Of a stretch of DNA of 64,000 nucleotides, positions 17,051-24,584 are shown piece by piece. The notes below the pieces were generated by a model. The model saw only the letters and a list, made by a program, of their open reading frames with translations. It had not been told where the DNA came from and searched no databases. The position numbers and the translations under genes are program-made. This DNA is from JBNGOQ01 sp050589645. Its GTDB lineage: Bacteria > Bacteroidota > Bacteroidia > Flavobacteriales > Flavobacteriaceae. The stretch spans positions 744,001 through 808,000 of the forward strand of contig NZ_JBNGOQ010000002.1 in NCBI RefSeq assembly GCF_050589645.1, read 5' to 3'. Within the stretch, counting starts at the first letter, position 1; each line of letters opens with the position of its first letter.

Positions 17051-17917
17051 ATGTCCAACCCTTTGATTATCAACTTCACGCCCACGGGAATGATTCCCAC
17101 CAAAGAGATGACCCCCCACGTGCCCATCAGTGTTTCCGAAATTGTTGAGGATGTACACCAGGCCTGTGACCTGGGTATAACCATGGTGCATATCCACGCC
17201 CGGGAAAAGGTTTCCGGGATACCTACCTATAAGAAGGAAATCTATGCCAAGATCATCGCGGGAATCCGAAAATTCAGCCCCCAACTCGTCATATGCGTCT
17301 CCTTGAGCGGAAGAACGTTTAGCGAACTCGATCAGCGGGGCGATCCCTTGTTCCTCGAGGGGGATTTAAAACCCGATATGGGTAGTTTAACCCTGAGTTC
17401 ATTAAATTTCAATAAGGTAGCCAGCATGAACGCGCCGGATATGATCGGCGACCTGGCAGCACTAATGAAAGCCAGGGGTATTGTTCCGGAACTCGAGGCC
17501 TTTGATCTGGGCATGGTCAACTATGCAAAATATCTGGCTCGGAAAAAGCTGATCCGTCCGCCCTATTATTTTAACCTTTTATTCGGTAATATTGCCTGTT
17601 CCCAATCCAATCTTTTACATGCAGGAACCATGATCAACGATCTCCCCGAAGACTCCGTTTGGAGCATAGCCGGTATCGGGAATACCCAGCTCAAAATGAA
17701 TTCGCTTTCCATTGCCATGGGTGGAGGGGTCCGTGTAGGGCTGGAGGACAATATTTGGTACAACGCCGAAAGAACGCGACTTGCGCGCAATATAGATCTG
17801 TTAAAACGCGTCCACATTATCGCCCAAGCAAACGGAAGGAACATCATGACACCTGAGGAATTCCGGACCAAAATGAACTTGGCTCCCGGAAATGGCGAGT
17901 ATGGTCTACAGGTATAA
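17051..17917 (+). CDS. Beta-keto acid cleavage enzyme (BKACE, DUF849)
   Basis: 288 residues of the zinc-dependent TIM-barrel family typified by 3-keto-5-aminohexanoate cleavage enzyme (Kce). It has the N-terminal NFTPTGMIPT, the zinc site VHIHAR (H47, H49), an ELEAFDLG strand, and GGGVRVGLEDN near the C-terminus. Family members split a beta-keto acid with acetyl-CoA to acetoacetate and an acyl-CoA; the substrate varies and cannot be read here. There is no lysine fermentation gene nearby. Instead a GNAT gene follows after 17 nt, suggesting a two-step pathway. Confidence 0.82.
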   Translation: MSNPLIINFTPTGMIPTKEMTPHVPISVSEIVEDVHQACDLGITMVHIHAREKVSGIPTYKKEIYAKIIAGIRKFSPQLVICVSLSGRTFSELDQRGDPLFLEGDLKPDMGSLTLSSLNFNKVASMNAPDMIGDLAALMKARGIVPELEAFDLGMVNYAKYLARKKLIRPPYYFNLLFGNIACSQSNLLHAGTMINDLPEDSVWSIAGIGNTQLKMNSLSIAMGGGVRVGLEDNIWYNAERTRLARNIDLLKRVHIIAQANGRNIMTPEEFRTKMNLAPGNGEYGLQV

Positions 17918-17934
17918 AGCAAAACTATTGGGCT

Positions 17935-18588
17935 ATGGAGGTAAAAAAGGGCAGCGCATTCTACAAGGTACAATGGTTTTGGAACATAGTACGCCACGGG
18001 CTGTTTCTTCATGGTATCCGAAATCGTTTGGCCCGGCTGGGGATAGACATTATGCCGTATTATTGGGTGCAGGAGGGGGTAACCCGCTATGACACCCCAG
18101 AAATTCGAGGTGATGCTTCCGAGTATATCTTCTCCTATTTTGGGGAAACCGAAATCACCCAAATCAAGGCCAAGGTCATGGGCATTGAACAATCTGATAT
18201 TCTGGAGGACTACAGAAAGGGACAACTGTGCATTGGGCTTAAACATCGGGGCGAAATTGCCGCTTATATGTTCATTCAGTTGGACGATTTTGCGCTACGG
18301 GGCAAGACCTTTCCCCTAAAGAAAAACCAGTCCTATCTAAAAAGTATGTACACCTTTGAGTCGCACCGGGGCAAGAACCTGGCCCCTTATCTCCGGAATC
18401 ACAGTTATGAGCTCTTAAGGGACCGTGGTGTGGATACCAACTTTAGTATCAGCGAATATTTTAATCGGTCTACCATACGCTTCAAAAAGAAATTGGGCTC
18501 CGTGCACCGCACGCTCTGGCTGAGTATCGTATTGTTTAAAAAGTACAAATGGAATATGGTCCTAAGGAATTATGGGCAAAAATCGTAA
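17935..18588 (+). CDS. GNAT-like acyltransferase
   Basis: 217 residues. The C-terminal half has the order expected of a GNAT acetyltransferase: AYMFIQLDD strand, YLKSMYTFESHRGKNLAPYL (acyl-CoA loop region with R-G-K), helix, then NFSISEYFNRSTIRFKKKLG. The N-terminal 80 residues are basic and of unknown fold. It lies 17 nt after the BKACE gene, so the two are probably co-transcribed. The acceptor substrate is unknown. Confidence 0.6.
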   Translation: MEVKKGSAFYKVQWFWNIVRHGLFLHGIRNRLARLGIDIMPYYWVQEGVTRYDTPEIRGDASEYIFSYFGETEITQIKAKVMGIEQSDILEDYRKGQLCIGLKHRGEIAAYMFIQLDDFALRGKTFPLKKNQSYLKSMYTFESHRGKNLAPYLRNHSYELLRDRGVDTNFSISEYFNRSTIRFKKKLGSVHRTLWLSIVLFKKYKWNMVLRNYGQKS

Positions 18589-18626
18589 TAGCCTGTATTG
18601 TCCCACCAACGTCCTTTAACTACAAA

Positions 18627-18654
18627 CCTTGAACTTTGAACCTTGAACTTTGAA
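18627..18654. repeat. Two exact tandem copies of a 14-nt unit (CCTTGAACTTTGAA)
   Basis: Located between the GNAT gene and the converging comM gene. The unit is itself nearly a repeat of CCTTGAA/CTTTGAA, so it may be a slippage product. Confidence 0.7.
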
Positions 18655-18655
18655 C

Positions 18656-20191
18656 CTACCCCAACCACCCCTCCCGATCCAGACTTCGGTATTGGATGGC
18701 CTCACTGATATGGGATCCAGCCACCTGTTCGGCACGATCTAGGTCGGCAATGGTCCTGGCCACTTTTAAGATCCGGTCGTAGGCACGGGCGGAGAGGTTG
18801 AGGCGTTCCATGGCATTTTTCAGTAAGGTTTTGGAGGCTTCGTCCAAAAGGCAATGAGCCCTGATCTGTTTGGTGCTCATCTGGGCATTGTAATGTATAT
18901 TCTCCAGGGGTGCAAAACGTTGGGTCTGTACTTCCCTGGCAGCGGTTACGCGTTGGCGGATCGCCACACTCCCCTCCCCTTTGCGTTCTTCCGAGAGCTT
19001 TTCAAAGGGTACAGGGGTCACCTCGATATGGATATCGATACGATCCAACAAAGGGCCGGATATTTTCCCCAAATACCGCTGCATTTCCAGCGGTGAGGAG
19101 GTGACCGGGGCATCCGGGTCGTTAAAATAACCCCCTGGGCTGGGATTCATACTGGCCACCAACATAAAACTACTGGGGTAGGTAACGGTAAAACGGGCGC
19201 GGGAAATAGTGACTTCCCTATCCTCCAGGGGTTGCCGCATCACCTCCAGGACACCACGCTTAAACTCCGGCAGTTCGTCCAGGAACAGTACGCCATTGTG
19301 CGATAGCGATATTTCCCCCGGCTGCGGATAGGCCCCACCTCCAACCAGAGCCACATCGGAAATGGTGTGGTGCGGACTGCGGAAGGGCCTTTGGTTCATC
19401 AGCCCTCTGTTTTTGATCTTTCCTACAACACTATGGATCTTGGTCGTTTCCAAGGCTTCCTGTACCGTCATGGGCGGTAAAATGGAGGGCAATCTTTTGG
19501 CTAACATGGTCTTTCCCGCCCCAGGCGGACCTATCAGAATGATGTTATGTCCCCCTGCCGCCGCAATTTCCATACAGCGTTTTATGCTCTCCTGCCCTTT
19601 GACATCCGAAAAATCGTATTCGGGAAAATCCAGGCCCTTGTTGAATTCGGACTGCACGTCTATCACGGTCTGCTCCAAAGGCTTGTCCTTATCAAAGAAG
19701 TCGATCACCTCGGTCAAATTGCTTACCCCGTATATTTCCAAAGTTTCTACAATGGCTGCCTCTCGGGCATTTTCGATAGGCAGGATAAATCCCTTGAATC
19801 CCTCTTCCTTGGCCTTCAGGGCGATGGGCAATGCCCCTTTGATAGGCTGCAGGCTACCATCCAGGGAAAGTTCGCCCATGATAATGTATTGGTCCATAGG
19901 GCCAGATCGTATCTGGCCCGAAGCCGTCAATATGCCCAGCGCCAAGCTCAGGTCGTAGGCCGACCCTTCTTTCCGCATATCGGCTGGTGCCATATTGATC
20001 GTAATCTTTTTGCCAGGAATCTTGTATCCGTTATTCTGCAAGGCCGCCGCTATACGGTAGTTGCTTTCTTTGATGGCATTGTCTGGCAACCCTACCAAAT
20101 GGTAACCGATGCCCCTATCTACATTTACCTCGACCGTAATGGTGGTCGCTTCAATGCCAAAAACAGCACTCCCAAACACTTTTGTAAGCAT
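18656..20191 (-). CDS. comM: YifB/ComM-family Mg chelatase-like AAA ATPase
   Basis: 511 residues from the ATG at 20191, giving the conserved start MLTKVFGSAVFGIEA; the frame stays open to 20269 but the extra 26 residues are not family-like. It has an N-terminal Lon-like ChlI domain (VGLPDNAIKESNYRI, NMAPADMRKEGSAYDL), an AAA+ domain with Walker A GPPGAGKTML and Walker B FLDELPEF, and a C-terminal Mg-chelatase domain ending DLDRAEQVAGSHISEAIQYR. ComM helicases promote branch migration during natural transformation; the role in flavobacteria is assumed from homology. Confidence 0.9.
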   Translation of the reverse strand: MLTKVFGSAVFGIEATTITVEVNVDRGIGYHLVGLPDNAIKESNYRIAAALQNNGYKIPGKKITINMAPADMRKEGSAYDLSLALGILTASGQIRSGPMDQYIIMGELSLDGSLQPIKGALPIALKAKEEGFKGFILPIENAREAAIVETLEIYGVSNLTEVIDFFDKDKPLEQTVIDVQSEFNKGLDFPEYDFSDVKGQESIKRCMEIAAAGGHNIILIGPPGAGKTMLAKRLPSILPPMTVQEALETTKIHSVVGKIKNRGLMNQRPFRSPHHTISDVALVGGGAYPQPGEISLSHNGVLFLDELPEFKRGVLEVMRQPLEDREVTISRARFTVTYPSSFMLVASMNPSPGGYFNDPDAPVTSSPLEMQRYLGKISGPLLDRIDIHIEVTPVPFEKLSEERKGEGSVAIRQRVTAAREVQTQRFAPLENIHYNAQMSTKQIRAHCLLDEASKTLLKNAMERLNLSARAYDRILKVARTIADLDRAEQVAGSHISEAIQYRSLDREGWLG

Positions 20192-20740
20192 ACATTTAAA
20201 TTTAAACATCGATCCAAATACGGGAGATACGGGTATATCTTCCCCCGCGAACCCCGGATATGGGTACAATTGAACTTCTAAAATTGGGAGGTGAATACTA
20301 TTTGGTTCAAATTTAGGGCAGTCCTAAATTTTATCATCTTTTTCTTACACAAAAATAAGTAAATTATGTATATTTAGTTGGTATTCTTTTTTGGGCCTGA
20401 CTAACGCATTTAGGAATACGCCCATTGGTAAACCCCAACGTATATGAAAAATCCACTTTTTTTTGGCTCCGAAAAAACCTTTTCCAGTTATAGCATTTCC
20501 TCGGAAACGCTACAGCTGCCCGCCTTGGTTTACAGTTGAACCACACCATTTTGAGAGCTTTCCAAACCATGACCCAAACAAACACTAAAAAAAGGCCGCA
20601 AGGCCAAACCAGCGCCAGGACTTTTCCGCCCTAGAGCGGAAAAGCGAGGCAAAGGGAACAATATCTTCTCGAGAAAGATGGACACAAACCTTGAGTGTCC
20701 TAAAATGTTCAGGGCTAATATAATTTTAAATTTATTAATC
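20192..20740. other. Intergenic region upstream of the peptide gene
   Basis: About 550 nt between comM (minus) and the secreted-peptide gene (plus). It contains a perfect hairpin at 20621-20644 (listed separately). A 31-codon frame at 20446-20541 has nothing recognisable. The AT-rich stretch at 20705-20740 just before the peptide ATG is the likely leader. I see no perfect TAnnTTTG box. Confidence 0.5.
20621..20644. promoter_or_regulatory. Perfect 9-bp hairpin upstream of the peptide gene
   Basis: CTTTTCCGC (20621-20629) pairs with GCGGAAAAG (20636-20644) around a 6-nt loop. There is no T-run after it on the plus strand, so it is more likely an operator or leader structure than a terminator. 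Confidence 0.45.
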
Positions 20741-20926
20741 ATGAAAAAATTAATGAAGTTAGAAGGTGTTAAGTTGCTTTCCAAGACCGAAAAAAAGTCC
20801 ATTATCGGTTATGGCAATCCGCTACAGGGCGATTGCTCCGGGGAGCCCAATCAGACCCTATGTTATTTTAACGGGCACAAAAAATGTCCGGGTTGGTGTC
20901 TGCAAGGGGTTTGTCAGCCTTGGTAG
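20741..20926 (+). CDS. Cysteine-rich secreted peptide precursor with ComC/bacteriocin-type leader
   Basis: 61 residues from the ATG at 20741; the frame is open to 20678, but the leader-like part starts here. The leader (about 1-24) has the LEGVKLLSKTEKKSI pattern of double-glycine leaders in Bacteroidota, but the usual GG is replaced by G23-Y24-G25. The core, about 36 residues, is polar and has five cysteines (32, 41, 49, 53, 58) and three Gly-containing turns, ending in W61. Five cysteines leave one unpaired if disulfides form. The next genes encode a C39-peptidase exporter and an HlyD-like adaptor, so it should be cleaved and secreted. It may be a bacteriocin, signal or toxin peptide; no activity can be deduced. 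Confidence 0.75.
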   Translation: MKKLMKLEGVKLLSKTEKKSIIGYGNPLQGDCSGEPNQTLCYFNGHKKCPGWCLQGVCQPW

Positions 20927-20942
20927 TCCTTTTTATTGAAAT

Positions 20943-20969
20943 AAAAGCCGGGGACCGCCCCCGGCTTTT
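20943..20969 (+). terminator. Strong hairpin between peptide gene and exporter gene
   Basis: AAAAGCCGGGG (20943-20953) pairs perfectly with CCCCGGCTTTT (20959-20969) around a 5-nt loop, 16 nt after the peptide stop codon. It should end most transcripts of the peptide gene and let a fraction read into the exporter genes, giving much more precursor than transporter. Confidence 0.8.
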
Positions 20970-21017
20970 AGATTTTCACAACGCGCCCTCTTTGTCGCTA
21001 TAAGTTGAACCGTTACG

Positions 21018-23210
21018 ATGCAAAAATTTCCCTTCTACAAACAGGCAGACCAAAAGGATTGCGGTCCCACCTGCATTAAGATCATCGCCAAGCACTATGG
21101 CAAGATCATCAACATCCAAAACTTGCGCAACCTCTCGGAGACTACCCGTGAGGGAAGCAGTATGTTGGGGTTGAGTGAGGCCGCTGAAAAAATCGGCTTC
21201 CATACCGTAGGGGTCCGTCTAAACTATAAAAAACTGTCCGAGGTTGTGCTGCCCTGCATCGTCCACTGGAACAGAAGTCATTTCGTGGTGCTGTACAAAA
21301 TAAAAAAAAACACCGTGTACATATCCGATCCGGACCATGGACTGGTGAAACTACTCCCTGAGGAATTCATCAAATTTTGGATCGGCAATAACGCTACGGA
21401 GGAAACCGAGGAAGGGGTATCCCTGCTTATAGAACCCACTCCCAAGTTTTACAACGAATCCGGTGAAGAAGGAGAAGAAGAAGCCTTCAACTTTGCCTTT
21501 ATAGCCCGATATCTCTTAAAGTACAAGAAATTTATCGTGCAACTGGCTATTGGCCTGTTGGCTGGGAGCGTATTGCAGTTGATCGTTCCTTTTTTGACCC
21601 AAAGTATCGTAGATGTGGGCATACAGAACCAGGACATCAATTTCATTTATCTTATCCTGTTCGCACAATTGTTCCTATTTCTGGGCCGTACCGTCTTGGA
21701 GGTCATTCGGGGTTGGATATTACTGCACCTCAGTACACGAATCAACATTTCGCTGATATCCGATTTCTTCATCAAGCTAATGAATCTCCCCATTTCCTTT
21801 TTTGACACCAAAATGACCGGTGATCTGTTACAGCGGATCAATGACCATAAACGTATCGAAAAAATACTGACCACTTCCTCCCTGAACGTGCTGTTCTCCA
21901 TGGTAAACCTGGTAATATTTGGTATCGTACTGGCTTACTACAATTTGTTGATCTTTGGTATCTTCCTGGTGGGAAGCTTCCTCTATTTTGTTTGGGTGCT
22001 GTTCTTTTTCAAAAGAAGAAAGACGTTGGACTACAAACGTTTTCGTGAGATAAGCCAGGAACAGAGCAAAGTCATTGAACTGATCAATGGCATGCAGGAA
22101 ATTAAATTGCACAATGCCGAGCGACAGATGCGGTGGGGCTGGGAATTTGTACAGGCCCGCCTGTTCAAGGTAGATATTAAAAATTTGGCCCTGGAACAGA
22201 CCCAATCGGTGGGTTCTTCCTTCATCAATGAGTTGAAAAATATATTAATTACCGTGCTTTCCGCCAAATTGGTCATTGACGGGGAAATAACTTTGGGTAT
22301 GATGGTGGCCATAACCTATATCGTAGGGCAGCTCAATGCCCCGGTGATACAACTGATCAATTTCCTTCGGGATGCCCAAGATGCCAAAATATCCTTGGAA
22401 CGTTTAGGAGAAATCCATAATAAGGAGGATGAGGAAAGTGCCGTGGACAAAAAGCTATCCCGTATCCCGAAAAACCTCGACCTTACACTTAACGATGTTT
22501 CCTTTAGGTATACAGGAGGACTGGAACCGGTAATCAAGAAATTGAACCTGACTATCCCCGCAAACAAAATTACGGCCATTGTCGGGGTAAGCGGAAGTGG
22601 AAAAACCACGCTCATGAAGCTTATGCTCCGCTTCTACCCCTTGGATAGGGGAGAAATTAGCTACGGTAACCACAACCTAGAGCACATTTCACAAAAGGCC
22701 TGGCGTTCCCATTGTGGCGTTGTAATGCAAGAGGGGTATATTTTTAATGACACCATAGCCAGAAATATCGCCGTGGGGACCGATTTTATCAATGACGAAC
22801 GCCTATGGCATGCCATAGAGGTCGCCAATATCAGGTCCTATATTGAAGAGCTGCCCTTAGGGCTAAACACCAAAATAGGCCTTGAAGGAACCGGCCTCAG
22901 TACCGGTCAAAAGCAACGCTTGCTCATTGCGCGAGCCGTGTACAAAGATCCAAGGCTCTTGTTTTTCGATGAGGCCACCTCGGCGCTCGATGCCAACAAT
23001 GAGCGCGTAATCATGGAAAATTTGGATGCCTTCTTTGCGGATAAAACAGCCGTAATCATTGCACATCGACTGAGTACGGTTAAAAATGCCCATAAAATTG
23101 TAGTGCTCGATAAGGGCAAGATCGTTGAAATGGGCAATCATAACGAGTTGACAAAATTAAGGGGAAAGTACTATCAGCTGGTCAAAAACCAGTTGGAACT
23201 GGGAAATTGA
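21018..23210 (+). CDS. Peptidase-containing ABC transporter (C39 peptidase, PCAT type)
   Basis: 730 residues. The N-terminal C39 cysteine peptidase has all catalytic parts: C15 in DQKDCGPTC, H88 in SHFVV and D104 in SDPDHG. A six-helix transmembrane domain follows (about 165-440). The ATPase domain has Walker A GVSGSGKTT (523-531), signature LSTGQ (627-631) and Walker B LLFFDEATSALD. It would cut the leader from a peptide precursor and pump the core across the inner membrane. It follows the five-cysteine peptide gene after a terminator and overlaps or abuts the HlyD-like gene, forming one exporter. Confidence 0.93.
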   Translation: MQKFPFYKQADQKDCGPTCIKIIAKHYGKIINIQNLRNLSETTREGSSMLGLSEAAEKIGFHTVGVRLNYKKLSEVVLPCIVHWNRSHFVVLYKIKKNTVYISDPDHGLVKLLPEEFIKFWIGNNATEETEEGVSLLIEPTPKFYNESGEEGEEEAFNFAFIARYLLKYKKFIVQLAIGLLAGSVLQLIVPFLTQSIVDVGIQNQDINFIYLILFAQLFLFLGRTVLEVIRGWILLHLSTRINISLISDFFIKLMNLPISFFDTKMTGDLLQRINDHKRIEKILTTSSLNVLFSMVNLVIFGIVLAYYNLLIFGIFLVGSFLYFVWVLFFFKRRKTLDYKRFREISQEQSKVIELINGMQEIKLHNAERQMRWGWEFVQARLFKVDIKNLALEQTQSVGSSFINELKNILITVLSAKLVIDGEITLGMMVAITYIVGQLNAPVIQLINFLRDAQDAKISLERLGEIHNKEDEESAVDKKLSRIPKNLDLTLNDVSFRYTGGLEPVIKKLNLTIPANKITAIVGVSGSGKTTLMKLMLRFYPLDRGEISYGNHNLEHISQKAWRSHCGVVMQEGYIFNDTIARNIAVGTDFINDERLWHAIEVANIRSYIEELPLGLNTKIGLEGTGLSTGQKQRLLIARAVYKDPRLLFFDEATSALDANNERVIMENLDAFFADKTAVIIAHRLSTVKNAHKIVVLDKGKIVEMGNHNELTKLRGKYYQLVKNQLELGN

Positions 23211-23239
23211 TACCCACAAACGCAATAATACCAGAAAAG

Positions 23240-24532
23240 ATGCCAGAAAAAAAAGAGGCCATAGCGATTCGAAGCGAGGAAGTGCAGGAAATCCTGAGCT
23301 TTGTACCCCATTGGATGATCCGATGGGGAAATACCGTAATATTCTTACTGATCATAGGACTGCTATTGATGTCTTGGTTTGTAAAATACCCAGATACCAT
23401 TGCTGCAGAAATCCTGGTGACCACAGCCATCCCGCCAGAAAAAATATATGCCCGAAGCAGCGGGCAGCTCGATGCCATTTTGGTCGCGGATAACGAGCTG
23501 GTACCGGAAAACAAATTGTTGGCCATTATCGAAAATTCGGCAAACTATCAGGATGTACTATTGCTCAAGGAGGTGGTAGACACCCTTACGGTGGACTATG
23601 AGAGTTTCCTTTTTCCCCTAGAAAAACTTCCAACACTTTTTTTGGGTGACATTGAATCGGACTACGCCCTATTTGAACGAAGTTATACGGAATACAGCCT
23701 TAACAAGGAACTGCAACCCTTTTCTACGGAAGTTTTGGCCAATCGCTTGTCCATTACCGAAGCTAGGAGCAGATTAAACAATCTACTTTCCCAACAGGCC
23801 CTGAACAAAAGCGAGCTGGAGCTCAAAAAGAAAGATTTTGAGCGCTTTGAGGTATTGTACAAAAAAGGAGCTGTTTCCGCTCAGGAATACGACCAAAAAC
23901 AATTGGATTATCTGCAATCTCAGCGGGCCTATAGAAACCTCGGTACTTCCATATCACAATTGCGGGAGACCTTGACCAATTCCCAAAACAGTCTTCGTGG
24001 CACGGAAATTAAAAAGGTACAGGAAGAAAGTTCCTCCCTAAAGAATGTGATCCAATCCTACAACCAATTAAAAAGAAGCATCAAGAATTGGGAACTAAAA
24101 TATGTTCTTGTCTCTTCTATTGCCGGTAGGGTCTCCTTTTTGTCCTTTAGAAATGAAAATCAAACCGTGAACCAGGGCGATCTGGTGTTCACCATAGTGC
24201 CCAAAGGGAATAGTGCCTTTTTGGGCAAGATAAAGGCACCTGCCCGAAACTCGGGGAAAATAAAAACGGGACAAGCGGTAAACATCCGCCTGGCCAATTA
24301 TCCCTATACAGAATTTGGTATGTTGGAGGGAAGTGTCCAGAGCATATCCCTAGTTCCGGATAATGAGGGCAACTATCTGATCGATGTAAAACTTCCCGAA
24401 AAGTTGATTACCACCTATAACAAGGAAATCGAATTTAAACAGGAAATGAGGGGTACGGTACAGATTATAACCGAGGATCTTAGGCTGATCGAACGGTTCT
24501 TCTATCAGCTCAAAAACATTTTCAGCAAATAA
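23240..24532 (+). CDS. HlyD-family membrane fusion protein (export adaptor)
   Basis: 430 residues from the ATG at 23240. A TTG at 23207 that overlaps the transporter stop is in frame and would add 11 residues. One N-terminal membrane helix (about 31-48), a lipoyl-type half (ARSSGQLDAILVADNELVPENKLLAII), a long coiled coil (about 150-285), the second half-lipoyl/barrel region (ISSIAGRVSFLS...NQTVNQGDLVFTIVP), and a C-terminal beta domain. It links the ABC exporter to an outer-membrane channel; no TolC-type gene lies in the window, so a general one is probably used. Confidence 0.88.
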   Translation: MPEKKEAIAIRSEEVQEILSFVPHWMIRWGNTVIFLLIIGLLLMSWFVKYPDTIAAEILVTTAIPPEKIYARSSGQLDAILVADNELVPENKLLAIIENSANYQDVLLLKEVVDTLTVDYESFLFPLEKLPTLFLGDIESDYALFERSYTEYSLNKELQPFSTEVLANRLSITEARSRLNNLLSQQALNKSELELKKKDFERFEVLYKKGAVSAQEYDQKQLDYLQSQRAYRNLGTSISQLRETLTNSQNSLRGTEIKKVQEESSSLKNVIQSYNQLKRSIKNWELKYVLVSSIAGRVSFLSFRNENQTVNQGDLVFTIVPKGNSAFLGKIKAPARNSGKIKTGQAVNIRLANYPYTEFGMLEGSVQSISLVPDNEGNYLIDVKLPEKLITTYNKEIEFKQEMRGTVQIITEDLRLIERFFYQLKNIFSK

Positions 24533-24584
24533 CTACATTCCTGTACGGCCTATTTATACCTGCCGGAACCCTATGCGCTACGTT

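Noticed and set aside
20446..20541. 31-codon frame upstream of the secreted-peptide gene, considered as a second precursor
   Set aside because: No leader motif, no GG-like site and no cysteine; nothing beyond its position supports it.
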